A stretch of DNA of 64,000 nucleotides. It comes from Lagopus muta (taxonomy: Eukaryota; Chordata; Aves; Galliformes; Phasianidae). Shown one piece after another: positions 63,321 to 64,000 of the stretch (within the stretch, counting starts at the first letter, position 1; the number at the start of each line of letters is the position of its first letter). A program made the position numbers and the translations under genes. The stretch spans positions 56,582,134-56,646,133 of the forward strand of contig NC_064435.1 of NCBI RefSeq assembly GCF_023343835.1. Reading direction: 5' to 3'. The notes below the pieces were generated by a model. It made no database searches and was not told the origin of the DNA. It was given only the letters and a program-made list of their open reading frames with translations.

Positions 63321-64000
63321 ATCTACAGAGTGCTGATGGCCAGGACTCATAAGGAACCAAGTGGTCTGACATGGAGCAGCTCCCCACACATCCAATTTGA
63401 CAAACCAAGAGGAGGCACAGCATTTTAAGGCCAGCTTATCTGGCCTATGGCAGATTCTCAGACATAGTAAAAAACTGCAGCACCATTAACTTCACTGGAG
63501 ATGGGTCTGCTTACAGCAGGTGGCACAGTGTGAAACGCAGTTGTCTGTCTAGGGAAGGAGGTGTGAAATGTCAGAGGCAGGTCCTGACAAATGACTTATA
63601 TTTAACAGCAAAAGAGAAATGGAACAAAGTCTCCATTACTTTTTCAATGCAATTAACTGCTCTTCTACTAATACCACAAATCTGTTGCTCTGTGTCCTCC
63701 TACAAGCAGTAGATACACACTCACACAGATCACAATTTACAGTGTGCTAATAATTTCTGAGGACTCTTCTCAGGAAAGTCTTACAGTATTCCATGCATTC
63801 ACAGGTTACAACAAAATTAGGGCAAGGATCCTGAAATATTCCTCCCAGATGTTAAAAAGTCAAAGTGCCCCTGACGTTGGGAACAAAAGAGCTCATGGCC
63901 TATTTCCTGGGAAGCCCAAGACACCTACTGAACAGAGCATCAGAGAGGTCTGATGGGATTTTGGTCATGACTGTACCATGCTCTGATCTGAGGTGATAAA
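63321..64000. other. Intergenic, no gene seen
   Basis: Single-copy-looking sequence to the window end, no coding signal recognised. Confidence 0.5.

Noticed and set aside
62970-63428. Open frames of Lys/Arg/Glu/Gln or Leu/Phe/Ser repeats
   Set aside because: Generated by the polypyrimidine hexamer array; a six-base period keeps all frames open.

Overview
This is a vertebrate nuclear window, almost certainly from a bird. The evidence is spliced genes with GT-AG introns, one CpG island, about fifteen CR1 LINE fragments ending in the avian ATTCTATG-type 3' tail, a retrovirus-like LTR, and low gene density. The cytochrome b5 protein that splices together is 138 residues long and, against the chicken protein as I remember it, differs at about five positions. 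That suggests a galliform or other bird close to chicken but not chicken itself. The species call is inference.

Two genes are supported, arranged head to head around a CpG-rich promoter at about 29.0-29.85 kb. CYB5A (cytochrome b5 type A, microsomal form) lies on the minus strand at 18674-29346 in five coding exons, all with matching phases. The orthologue of human C18orf63 (DUF4708 family, function unknown) lies on the plus strand at 32834-46360. I assembled it exon by exon: 13 coding exons plus one candidate 39-base micro-exon, giving 737 codons (724 without the micro-exon). The first ten exons encode the conserved domain, one 1044-base exon encodes a serine- and lysine-rich probably disordered region, and short basic exons end the protein. 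The pairing CYB5A - C18orf63 is the same as in human 18q22.

Region by region: 1-13.4 kb is intergenic with a CR1 tail, microsatellites and a few perfect inverted repeats; 13.46-14.07 kb is a CR1 reverse-transcriptase relic with deletions; 14.1-17.6 kb is intergenic; 17.6-29.35 kb is CYB5A with its 3' UTR; 29.0-29.85 kb is the shared promoter; 29.85-32.8 kb is probably the 5' intron of C18orf63 and holds an unexplained exon-like minus-strand ORF; 32.8-46.7 kb is C18orf63; 46.7-64 kb is a gene-poor flank with CR1 copies, a poly(A)-tailed retrocopy-like block, a probable solo LTR, two adjacent hairpins and a 285-base polypyrimidine hexamer array with segregated repeat variants.

I see no bacterial-type system, operon, CRISPR array or clearly new multi-gene system. 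The most useful unknowns are the uncharacterised C18orf63 protein with a conserved short motif in its disordered part, the micro-exon, the poly(A) retrocopy (unusual in birds), and the exon-like ORF at 32.35-32.58 kb.
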